A stretch of 38,259 nt of DNA from Davidsoniella eucalypti (taxonomy: Eukaryota; Ascomycota; Sordariomycetes; Microascales; Ceratocystidaceae). The stretch is from the NCBI GenBank assembly GCA_004009845.1, contig RMBW01000180.1:1-38259 (forward strand). Direction: 5' to 3'. The notes beneath the pieces are model-generated. The model was not told the origin of the DNA and made no database searches. It saw nothing but the letters and a program-made list of their open reading frames with translations. This document shows, one piece after another, positions 10,104-20,639 of the stretch (position 1 is the stretch's first letter; each line of letters starts with the position of its first letter). Both the position numbers and the translations under genes were made by a program.

Positions 10104-10816
10104 AGGGCCTCTAGGTCTTCTGTAAACGCAGACATCGAAACACCGGTTTCCTAATGTTGCGGATGTACAGATATACATCGAGCTGGTCTTCTAGAAGTTG
10201 GTGACTTGGACTTCTATTGGATTTCAACTCCGATTTAGCGTCGGTCTTGGGAATATAATGTTGTTGACACCGGTCCAACATGGTTTTTGGGGGCTTGGAT
10301 TTGTTTTGCTTTTTTTGTTGGCTTTTTTTGTTTTGATCTCATAAATGTTTGTTGTTACTGTCATATATTCTAATCATATGATTCATAATTTTTCCACCTT
10401 TGTCTCTTGTAAACCGTGCTTCTGTGACACCTTACATGGCTCTTTAACTTTCCTTCTACATATAAACGATGCAGTATTTCTTTTTGGCAAATAGGAGCAC
10501 TCATACAACATCTAGTTATATATTCATCTTGTTGATATGGTTGTTTTTGTGTATTTGAATGAACAATTCCATGACAGTTACAACCATCGGCGAGTTGAAG
10601 TTGAGTTAATCTCGAGGCTATGTTCGCCTACCACCCATCTTAACTTAGACACTAACTATCTACCTGAGTTACTGAGATCGGTTATACGACGCTAATCTGA
10701 TATTCAATAAAAGTTTGAAGCCATTCACTGGACATACTTATGGAGAGAAAAAAAAAAAAAAAGAAAAAAAAAAGTGTAGACTTCAAAAATGCCGATTTAT
10801 CCCAAGTATCCCGTAA
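10104..10816. other. ZIP 3' region and spacer
   Basis: The first part is probably the ZIP 3' untranslated region: T-rich, with repeats such as TTTTTTGTTGGC around 10310-10330. An interrupted poly-A tract of about 28 bases lies at 10746-10772, just before the tRNA gene. No coding frame is supportable. Confidence 0.5.
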
Positions 10817-10919
10817 TCCTCTGTGGCGCAATTGGCTAGCGCGTCTGACTGTTAAGTAACTTTCACTTAGAAGGTTGCAGCACATCAGGAGGTTGACAGT
10901 TCAAGCCTGTCCGGAGGAG
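10817..10919 (+). tRNA. tRNA-Asn (GTT) with a 29-nt intron
   Basis: The seven-base acceptor arms TCCTCTG and CGGAGGA pair with one G-U, followed by discriminator G at 10919. The D arm contains the A box TGGCGCAATTGGCTAGCGC. The anticodon stem TCTGA/TCAGG closes a loop with GTT at 10851-10853. The T arm GACAG-TTCAAGC-CTGTC is perfect and contains the B box. The intron at 10855-10883 lies one base 3' of the anticodon, the canonical place. Its TAAC can pair with the anticodon GTTA, as expected for tRNA splicing. The mature RNA is 74 nt. An eight-T terminator follows directly. The anticodon assigns asparagine; other identity elements also look like fungal tRNA-Asn. Confidence 0.93.
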
Positions 10920-10927
10920 TTTTTTTT
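10920..10927 (+). terminator. pol III terminator of tRNA-Asn
   Basis: A run of eight T starts directly after the discriminator base. Confidence 0.85.
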
Positions 10928-11992
10928 GGCCTTTCTCGTGAATTATTTAATCTTTTTATATTGATCAAGGTTTTTTTTGGGTGATGACACGGCTTGTGGA
11001 CTTCCGATACGATCATTATCTGCGGCTCTATACTTTTTTTTTAAGTCTTCAGATTTGTTGTTGATCGATCGACGGCGATTCGCAAAAGTCAAGTTATATC
11101 GACATCATCCTAGCATTTGGTATGCTTCTAAGGAATCAGGGGTTGATTAAGTACTTATGCCTTGCTTCTCTCTGTACAGTCTGATTCTCCTTTCGGCAAG
11201 GGATTATTCGAGAGGGCTCTCTAGTTTGTATTAACTAAAAGTGATCAGATATCCTGATCGGAACTCACCGCCCTATTCCATTTCTCAATAGTTTGTATAG
11301 ATATACAGTATGTATCGTTAATTATTTGCTTCTTTCATTCTCCTCCCTACCTCTAAGCCTTCTTTCATTCTCCGCTTTTCTTCCCTTTGTCTTTGATCAG
11401 GTTCTTGGATTTTCATTTCCTTTCATCTCATGTAAACCCTGTATTAATAGACGAATTGAGGGGGGGGGGGGGGCAAAAAATACAGATATGTCTGTAAAAT
11501 GAAGAAGAGGTTACATGGCAGAGGTACAGTAAGCTGCGGAAGGCTTCTTGCGCAAGAGAAATTGGCTTCAACAGGGAATCCTGGCTCAGAGGGCCTAGAA
11601 TCGAGTTACAGTAGGAATTTGTAGTAATATTAGTAGCGACTTGTCTGTTAATTTTCATACATTTTTTTCCTAGTTTTTGCTGTTGGTTCCTGGTTCCTGC
11701 ATATGGATGGACGTGGTATTGAGCGTTTTAGAACGAAAGAAACCACCAAACCATGGCTGTTATTGTTTTGACTTCTGCAGGTCTCTTCCTGACTGTCTTT
11801 GACTTTGACTTAACAGAGCCAGAACAAGAAAAACAGCGCAATGTGATTAAATGGTTAGTAGCTCGTTTGACTAACTAGCCCAACTAGCAGGGCTCATCTA
11901 TCCTGTTACCTCCTAGACTGTTTGGTTCCTGAAAATTTAGTATGGGGGACCTTGTTAGTCTATCGTTTGGGCCCCTCGTTCTTAGTCTAGTG
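10928..11992. other. spacer with G homopolymer
   Basis: I see no gene. A run of 14 G lies at 11460-11473. Remaining frames are short and without motifs. Confidence 0.5.
11460..11473. repeat. poly-G(14) homopolymer
   Basis: Fourteen consecutive G on the plus strand, the same length as the C run near the left end of the window. Confidence 0.9.
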
Positions 11993-12485
11993 TACTGTAG
12001 ACAGGGTTAAGTTTTGTCGTGGGATCAGCGTGCAGATCGGTCTCTTGCAAGTAACTGTTTATTCTCGACATGTACACGGTATTATAACTGTACTATACAC
12101 TGTATTAACCGATGTCAACATTATCATTAACAATCCCTTGTTTATTTCTATAATCAGGAAAATGATCATCATCTAGAGGCCTTAGTTGACTAACAAGAAG
12201 GACAGTGATGAAATTTGTTGCGATTAGTAGTTGTATGGTGGTCAAGTAGTATAATAGTCAAATTGTATAGTAGTGTATAATGGTCTGGTGATATATTTGT
12301 ATTGTTTTATAATTGTGTTGTGTTATAAGGAGAAAAAAGGTGTAAAAGGATAACTTTTGTTCAGAAAAGCGGGGAATTTTAAAAGTGGAGAAACTTGAGT
12401 AGGTACATGTCGAGGACAGCGAGTTACTTGCAAGAGACCGATCTGCACGCTGATCCCACGACAAAACTTAACCCTGTCTACAGTA
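11993..12485. mobile_element. MITE-like element with 83-bp terminal inverted repeats
   Basis: The left arm (11993-12075) and right arm (12403-12485) are inverted repeats. The outer 64 bases of each are identical in inverse orientation, then seven mismatched bases, then CTCGACATGTAC matches again. The outermost TA on each side reads as a TA target duplication, leaving an element of 489 bp (11995-12483) whose ends begin CTGTAGACAGGG. The 327-bp interior is AT-rich and has no supportable coding frame. Size, TA duplication and lack of coding capacity fit a non-autonomous Tc1/mariner-type MITE. The near-perfect arms suggest recent activity or selection for the hairpin. The superfamily call rests only on the TA and is tentative. 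Confidence 0.75.
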
Positions 12486-15400
12486 TATCTTCTTTAGTTA
12501 GTGTATATATTCCTTAGTTGAGGGAAAAATATTCAAAGAATAAATCAGTTACGTCTGGAACTCGGGCCCACGATCTTTATTCGAGAAGATCTCCAAGAGA
12601 GACGTTGGTAGAGGCAACAGAGGAGTATTCTTCCCTTTTCTTCGGTTGGGTTAAAACAAGCGGATATGGTAAAATGTAACGCTCACTATAGGTTTCCCTT
12701 GCTTTCATTTGCATGTAATACTCGCTAGAGATGAAAACAAATATCTGTTTGCCGTTGCAGGAGCTCTAGGGGAAAGAAGGAGAAGGAACAAGCATATGTA
12801 GAAAAACAACGCAATAGCATTTCAATATGACTTTTGATTTGGAGCTAGAACGGAGTATCGGCCAGTTTTATGTCTGATGTATTGGATAATGAAATGGCTC
12901 ATACTCGTCTTCTCTGAGAGATCGAACTTGTAGACGATCCGTGGCTTCTGGATGATATTTCAAAAAGAAACCAATGGACGGAACGATGCAAGCCATTCTT
13001 GAATCTCTTTCTTTGTTATTGTTATTGTTGAGAACAAGAGCCAGGTCCCCCAGTTTGATGCCAGGTCTAGGTTTTCTTCAGCACTTGTTTAACTACCTTG
13101 TCGAGAGTTCTCATCTAGGATCGTGTTGACAGAGAGGCTGGAGAGACTAGTCTGCTGGCGTGCTTCATAGTTAACATGGTCTTATTCCTCTTCCTGCCAC
13201 ATATATCGATACCTGCTAATCATCAGATCTAGTAGTCCCCCTTCTGAGTTCTATTGTTGTAGGGTGGTGAAGTCATGTAGAATACAAAGGTGTTCATGCA
13301 ATGAATGCCACGCGTTAAGGGTCAGGTGATCTCGTAGTAAAGTAGAAACACGTGTGAGTGTTAATACCCTTATGTTCTTCTTGTCAGAAAGGCGCCGGGT
13401 ATCGGAGCACTCAAATTTCATAGAATGAGGCTGTACAGGTTCCTCTGGTGTATGTTTTTTTTTCTGTACATTGCTGTAGAAGGTTCTTTTAAGCTGTAGA
13501 GAAACAAATCAATATCATGCGTGTGCCTGAATTGGAAATCGTCTGTATTTGGCTGACGTCTTCCCACCTATAACATGGTAAATAATAATACGCATAAAAA
13601 TGGGAAGCCAAGGTTAAGAAAGCGTGTCTTTTTTTTTAACTCGAATAAATAAGGCAATGCTTCCTTAGAAGAAATAGCAAAATAAGGAGGCTGTGCTGTG
13701 ATTCTAGAAAGACTATCATTTTTAATAACTAAATCTAGTTGTTGTTTGTTTTCTGGGGTTTTTTCAGATCTAGTAGACATCAAGGGGGATACAAATACAA
13801 CAACTATTTGATCATAGTCAACGAGACCAGAATCTCGGAACAGGTAACGATATTGTACCAGATGGTGTGGAACTTGGCTCTATTAGTAAATTCTCTGTTC
13901 TCTTCTTCTTGATTCGACCAAAGGCATACAATATACACATATATAAGAATAGCATGAAAAAGAAGACAGAAGCTTTGATCTCTCTAAAGTCAGTGGTTTG
14001 AAGCCCATTGAAATGGTTAGCCATGTGACGAGCCGAAAAAGGCACAGAACAAGGATAAACAGGCACAAGAGTTGGTCTACCTATTGATATCCAGGCTGTT
14101 CATGGTCATCACTGTAGGCAGTCTTCTTGAGAAGCAGGAGGATGAAAGCGCGGAGCCGTTAAAGAGCCGTGTTTTTCGGACGTCCGTAGTTAGAAGCAGA
14201 TCACTAATTGACATATTCATTTTTAGTGTTCTGCTTCTACAAAATCAATTATTTGCCTACTGTTCTATTTCTATACACTTGTTATTGATTTTCGGCCTTA
14301 GATAATAAAAAAATATACATTATTAGTTTCTTCTATGCCTTTGTTTGGGGTTTGATCTTTTCCATGGCTATTTCTTTGCTTCAATGGACAAGATCATGTT
14401 AAGATACGTTAGGGTTAATATACAGACTGAACCCTGTATGCAATATCTTCTCTTTTTGGCGTCACAAACTGAAGTTATTCAAGCTTATTGTACAACAGAA
14501 TGTACTACTAGAAACGAGATTGCCCGGTCTCTAGATCTAGGAAGAACCATTTAAAGGCATCAAAAACATGTCTTGATCCAGAAAAAAAGGTGCCTTGGAA
14601 GAATATTCCTCACTTTGTTTCTTAACCTATTTTAAGGAACGGATTTTTCCAATTGTTATCGACGCGATTTCTGAGTTGCTATTTTTCGGTCACTATCCGA
14701 TATATTTACGAAAACATGGCGGTTTAGTTAGGATATGTATGGGACAGTAAAAAAAAGAACAAAAAGCTTCGTATCTTGGAGCAAGTCCACTAATTTTTTT
14801 TGTATGGGCCTAGAACTTCAGAACCCTCGGCGTTGCATTGATCAGATTCGAAGCTTTCTATATTCTTGCTGCTTTATCTTTTATATAGTCACAACTAGCG
14901 CACCAACACTGTAATGGTTGCAGATTATTGCTATTTAGAAATCAAGCCTCCAAGCGTTCGAAGGGGCACAGCATGACACCGCCTGGACCGAGCGCTTGGA
15001 GCATTCTTTTTGTCTCTTCTGATTTTTCTGTGCTGTTTTTTTGTATAGCTAGTCAATGTGTCAGTAGCAGCAGAAGAATAGCAGTGACTACGAGGGTTGC
15101 TTTTGTTTGAGATGCCGCATTGTTGTTTGATTCGAAGGTAACCCGCTGGCATAGCAAGAAACAAAAAGACGAATAGCACATGACAGAGAGACAATATCGA
15201 GAAGGCATTATGGCGAGCATACGAAGAGCATGTTTGTGGCGTCTTTTATCAGTGGTTTCCATGACTTGTCGTATTGTGAACAAGTAATGACGGAGCTGGA
15301 CCTACAACTACAACTGCAACTCCAGTCAAGTCAAGCAACGACAGACTACAATTCACTTGACCAGATTGTCGATTTATAACGGTTATATTATCGTCTGGCA

Positions 15401-17869
15401 TGTACAACGAAGCCCAGCGAGCCAAGCTTTTCGGGCGAAGAAGAAATAGACAGATCTCAAGGAGGGTTACATTGACGGACAACGGCTCCTATAGACGAAC
15501 ATTGATACGGGGTTATCGTGGCAGCGAGTACTACCCGCTACTCACTAAAGTCGCCCGTACGATGGTTGTATAGTTGTATATGTATAGTTGTATGTATAGT
15601 TGTGGTAGCATATCGCAAGACGGGCGCACGCATGATGCAATGAAGACATAGTGTGATTCTATAGTCTCTACAACTGACTAGCTTATACATATACGAGAAA
15701 TCCGCCATCACATTAACCCAACAACAGACACGGCTACATATATGTATACAACGGCCCGGCTCATTGTTTGCCAGGCGGCAAACGCAATAGATCCTGCGAT
15801 ATCATGTCACGGCAGTTGTCTCGAGAGTTCAATGCCAAGATGCAGTATAAGATTCCGACATGTATATACTACGGCAGCCCAGCCAAGCCGAAGACGATAG
15901 AGACTAACCTTTGGACCGAGAGATGCATAATGCGTCGTCATCAAGATATCTAACCGGCTATCCATAAGCTCAGCTGGATTTGGTTATCATGGAATTTTCG
16001 GATATCCGTGACTAGTTGCATTTTTTTTCCAGGCTAGATATCTTGTATAGGTAAGAAGGAATAAGAGGCAAAAAAATAGAGTTGAAGGACGGAACAACTC
16101 AGAAAGCAGATAACTTAAAGGCCTTGCTGTTATCGTGCTTTGTTGGCTTTTGTATTTCCGGATGTGATAATTCGGATGTTATTGGATAACTGCATGCTTG
16201 GGGACAAGCCCGGTAGAAACCCAGCTGGAATATGATACATATATTTCAACATTCGGAAGCTTAACTGACAAACGAACTTCTAGCGAAGATGGGTGTTGGC
16301 TTTATCTCCTATCTTATCATTTTCTCCATATATCACCACTTGTAAGGGGGTGGTGTACAACAAACACTGAGACATTTACATTGCCTCAGCCTTTATTTTA
16401 CGGAAAACAAAGTGAGGCTTCAAGTGGCATTTATTACTATTGCCCATGTCAGATTTTTTTTTTTCGTTGTCGTTGTTTTCGGTGGCTCGGCTCATATAGC
16501 CTGGCAGATTAGCTGGGTTTAGAAAGCCTGGCCTGGACAGACTAGAGGATTATAAGGATTTATAGTGGTTAAGGTCAATAAGACCAAACTCGAAAAGAAA
16601 CTGAGAGACATCATAGATGAGAAGAAGTTGAAAATTTATAACAAGAACAAAACATAGTCGTAGAAAAGAAATAAGAAAAAATGCACAGGAATTCAAAGCT
16701 CAGCCTAGCAAGCAAAGTCTCTGGGCCTGGCTAACATCGAGGCTGACTTTTATACAGCCAAAGACAGATCAAGAAGAACTGAACCATGCATTCAATACCG
16801 CAGTCGTCGTAATGAACTCATCTCCCCCCGCCAGGCTTACATGCAGCTGTTTTCTTACCGAGACTCTTGGTAGGCTGTTTTTTTCTGCTGGCAAGATATC
16901 TTACTATAGTTGTAGATACTTGTAAAAGAAGGGGTAGCTTAGAATGACAAAGAAAATATCCTCCTATTTTTTTCACAGTTCATGAATAACTTGGTACTTA
17001 CTTTGTAGCACTGCTTCTTTTCTGCCCGAGTCTGGCCCTCCAACCAAAGCAAGCACAGTCAGAGTTAAGCAATGTTCGTTTTAGCGCCTGTGTCCCATTA
17101 CATCACATTCGTGTTCTGTCGCTCACCACATATGAGGTGTAACTGTCCACGATTAAGCACGCCAGTTCCCAGTTCACTGCACTACGGAAGGGACAGCAGA
17201 TTCACATCACAGCAAGAGGAATGGCCGATACAACTAGCTAATGCGGCGTACAGCTTGGTCGTGTCGTGAGAACACAGGGCCGTATCAGGGTCAGGGTTAC
17301 TGTGGCCATGCAGCAAGAACCGGACGCTGGGCGGTTGGGCCTCGTGGCGGAGAAACAAGAGAAACAAGAGGAGAATGAGAAGGCAGAAGAGCTGTTGGCC
17401 ATTGAGTCAAAGAGACTTGTCCGTGGGCTGCAACTCTGGTGCTAGGATAAAGTATCCGCTACCTGTATCTGTGACATCTTGGCAGAAAACGAGAATGCGG
17501 AGAGGGCGAGAAAGATACAACATACAAACATGTGTATTTTGTATGCATGTAGATATACAGCTGTTAGTAGAGCAAGAGTGCTGTAGAGATAGCATGCAGA
17601 ACTGTAAGCTGCACTGCACTGCAATGCAATTTCCTGGTGCGTAGGAATAGTTTAGCTTCATGTCAGACCCGAGATATTGATCCCACCAGCCTGAGAAGGA
17701 CTAGACGAATGGTGGTGTGAGGTGTCACATCCTATCAGATACGAACTTCTTGCTGCCTTTTTTTTTGCCTCGATATCATGGGGAAAAGCTGACTTATACG
17801 GGCCTACGTCTGCTGTGATTGGGCCACGGGGAGATTGAAAGTCTTTCTGGATTTATTTATTATCAACAG
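12486..17869. other. long spacer, no gene supported
   Basis: Nothing in these 5.4 kb has a motif, an exon-like structure or a convincing frame. Small patches are richer in G+C (about 15270-15960 and 17040-17420), but their frames are short on both strands. A GTATAGTTGTAT-type short repeat lies at 15566-15604. A hairpin with 9-bp arms CTCCAAGCG/CGCTTGGAG lies at 14947-15000. Confidence 0.5.
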
Positions 17870-20039
17870 GCCTCTCCTTCGTTTGCAGTGATCGACTTTT
17901 GTTGACCTTGCAGTCTTTGTCTTTTTATCTTTCTTCTACTAGACGTTCTGACTTGCTGATTTCTGATCTCTTTGGTTTCTATTCCAACAGTCCTTTTTTA
18001 ACCTTTGACAAGCCCTCTCTCGCTGTCTTGGTGTGCTTTTCCCTCCCGTCCCTTCTGTCTTTTACCCCCTGAATCACCCCTTGTATCCCGGCTCTCTACA
18101 GCACTACCAGCCCACGCTACAGAGGAGTCTTTCAGCGCCTGAGCCTCGCCAACGCCACTGTCGTTGCTCCCTCCAGCCACCAATAGCGATCTTCTCTGCT
18201 TCTATTTTGTTTGTGTTGCTCTTAGTACAACACTAATCAAACGGCACACCTTTGACTCAACGCAGGCCTACAGCTATAACTGGCAGAACAGTAAGTAAAG
18301 CGCTTTCTATGTTTATTGTGAATTGATCTCCGGATTCTCTTCCCTGGCTTGTTGATCCGGGCTAGAACTTGTCACCTAATTTCCCGCCTGCTGTCCAGGC
18401 CTGTCTGTGCTGTAACGTCGGCCGCCATCGTGTCTTTCTGTCTCCTTTTGAGCAACAAAAAGAAAAAGAAAACGATCAATGTGTGGATTTAACGGCTTTC
18501 TGTTTTAATTAGCCATCGAGAAGAGAAGAGAAAATAGAACCTGGGCGAGTCCACTATGATCCTGGCTGCTATAGCGTTGCTACACTAACAGGCCTTGGGC
18601 AGGCCGCAGAAAATTAGTGGGCGCTTCTATTTTTTATTTTTATTCTTTATTTTTATTCTTTATTTTTCTGCCGTGGTACCTGGCTAACGACTTGCAATGG
18701 CTCTTTCTAGCACTGTTTGTATTGCTTGGCCGGCAACCGAATTTCGAATTTGAACTTCATCTTGCCCGCTTCTACTTTTAGACTTTTCTCCTCTCTCTCT
18801 TTTTCTCCTCTTTTTTTCTTCTTTCTTCTCACCAACTCTTTCTGGGTCCGCAAGCGTTTCTTCGTTTTCTTGTTGTGTTTCGTGTGTTCCGCGTCCAATC
18901 TTCTCGTTCATTATCAAACCTATTCTCTCTTTTATCCAGAGGCGACTCTGTATCGTCGATATCGCTGCAGCATCAAACGTCTGCAACGCCGTCGGTCAAT
19001 ATCGTCCCTCAGCCGTTCTTTACCTTTGTCTGTCAGCTAGTCTTGTCTCCGCGACTATCTCTCCAACCGCTCTCTTCGTTCCACTCCTTTGCTGCTGTGT
19101 TGATTCTCGCACCAAACTACATCCGCATCTACGCCGGCACACCTCGTTCTCTACGACCACCAACGACCCCAGCTTCTGCTTGTAATCCAGATCGGCCCTT
19201 TGAGTGCTCGATTGTTTCTGTCTTTTCCTTTTTCCGAGTGTTTTGATTCGACAAACTCTACTGCGACGATATACAACCTGCTACGCCTGAACGCCCTTGC
19301 TACCGTCTTCGACTCTGCTGTAATCTTCGATAATCCACCACGCCTACTCTAATATCTACTATTACTCTTAATCGAGAGCGACCATCTACGCCCTTTAACC
19401 TTTAATACAGTCTCTCTTCTCGCATGTACGTACATTGCAACATCGCAAACTCATTCATAGCACTGTAGCAGGCTTCCGAGCATTCCAGCTGCATGTGCAT
19501 ACCAGATCGATTCCATACTTGGCCCATTACATTAGTCCGATGTTGCTCGCCTCGCCTCCCTTCAACCGTGCCTACAGTGTAGTGCGCAGTCGCAAGACAC
19601 CGAAGCTGCCCTATATCCAGGCACGCTTCATGCCTCTCCCAGCAAACAAACTGCAGTAGTCTATTGTCTGGCCCAACCCGGCCGGAAGAATGCGCAGCCA
19701 CGTGCTGTCTAGAATCCCCAGTCGATATTGCTACCAAAGAGGACGAGCACGAATACCTCGTGTCTTAGTCTGCCAATACATTGGCGGCTTGCGATCCCAA
19801 CATTAGACGGGAGAAGAGATGATGGCTAGATCCCATCTACATGCGGCGTCTTCGGCAGAACAATATACTAACATGATGTCTTCTCAGAGCGCCCTGCGAA
19901 TCTCTTAGCTGAGCCATCCGCTGTTAATAACCAACTACTCTCGCCCTTTTCTGTCGACCACCTCGTCTAATCTGCCAAACCGAGATTCTCGTCCCAAGTT
20001 ATCTTCTTCACTCCGCAAAAAAACAAACACCAACATACG
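17870..20039 (+). promoter_or_regulatory. promoter and long pyrimidine-rich leader region of the LPxY protein gene
   Basis: From about 17870 to the ATG at 20040 the plus strand is strongly pyrimidine-rich, like leaders of constitutively expressed fungal genes, but unusually long. A good donor (GTAAGT) at 18291 suggests at least one leader intron; I could not fix its acceptor. Upstream ATGs exist, for example a 14-codon frame at 19424-19468. A simple repeat of TTTTTATTCTTTA type lies at 18637-18667. Long frames across this region on the plus strand lack an ATG or show only C/T-rich low complexity, so I do not call them genes. The leader extent is an inference without transcript data. Confidence 0.4.
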
Positions 20040-20639
20040 ATGCCCGTTATCTCGCACCTTCTTGCCCAGCGCAGTACTGCCGACGATGACTCCGACAGCA
20101 AGAACATGGCCAAGATGATGGGAGTGCTCTCCCTCCTCTTCTTTGCGCTATGCCTTGCCTCTGCGCTCTTCCTGATGCGCCGTACGCGTGTGCGTCGTGA
20201 AGCAGCCGCTGCCGGCCGTATGCCTCATAACAACGCCACTCTCGGATCCAACCTGCGCAACGCCAACAACCTTCTGCCATCCTACTCCGAGTCTCGCGGC
20301 AACAACCATCTGACCATTCAAACCACCGACAAGCACGGCCGTTCCAGCATTCTAGTCATCGGCTCTAATGGCCAGCCCATGCTCTCGAACCCCAACTCTC
20401 CGCCACACTCGCCAGACAACGTCCCCGAGATCCGTATCACTTTCCCCGACGAGATCGACGCGTCTGGCCGCAACCAGAGCGGCCGGGTGGTTGTTGTGCG
20501 TGTCGGCGACGGAGCTTCTGTGGGCTTGGAACCCATGCAAGAGCAGCTTCCGGCTTATGAGAAGGAGAACAAGACACAGTTCTATTCCATTGATCTGGAC
20601 CAGATCGGTGGCCTGAAGGAGAAGGAAACTCAGCCTTAA
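20040..20639 (+). CDS. conserved fungal single-pass membrane protein with LPxY motifs
   Basis: This is a single exon encoding 199 residues. A hydrophobic helix spans about 26-46 (MMGVLSLLFFALCLASALFL), followed by a basic stop-transfer stretch RRTRVRR, so the short N-terminus is probably luminal or outside and the long tail cytosolic. The tail has LPSY at 79-82 and LPAY at 170-173, which fit the LPxY class of ligands for WW domains of Rsp5/Nedd4 ubiquitin ligases. Between them lies a well-ordered segment containing SNPNSPPHSPDNVPEI, ITFPDE and GRVVVVRVGD, then FYSIDLDQIGGLKEK at the end. I recall similar hypothetical proteins across Pezizomycotina with the same PPHSP, ITFPDE and GGLKEK blocks, none with a known function. 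An Rsp5-linked trafficking role is inference. Start choice: first ATG in frame, with a good A/C-rich context. Confidence 0.8.
   Translation: MPVISHLLAQRSTADDDSDSKNMAKMMGVLSLLFFALCLASALFLMRRTRVRREAAAAGRMPHNNATLGSNLRNANNLLPSYSESRGNNHLTIQTTDKHGRSSILVIGSNGQPMLSNPNSPPHSPDNVPEIRITFPDEIDASGRNQSGRVVVVRVGDGASVGLEPMQEQLPAYEKENKTQFYSIDLDQIGGLKEKETQP

Noticed and set aside
15566..15604. GTATAGTTGTAT short repeats, considered as a CRISPR-like or functional array
   Set aside because: Irregular simple repeat with no unique spacers; CRISPR is not expected in a fungal genome.
18717..19246. Overlapping 100-123-codon frames in the pyrimidine-rich leader
   Set aside because: Low-complexity Ser/Phe/Leu products of C/T-rich DNA; the 123-codon one opens with GTG, not ATG.
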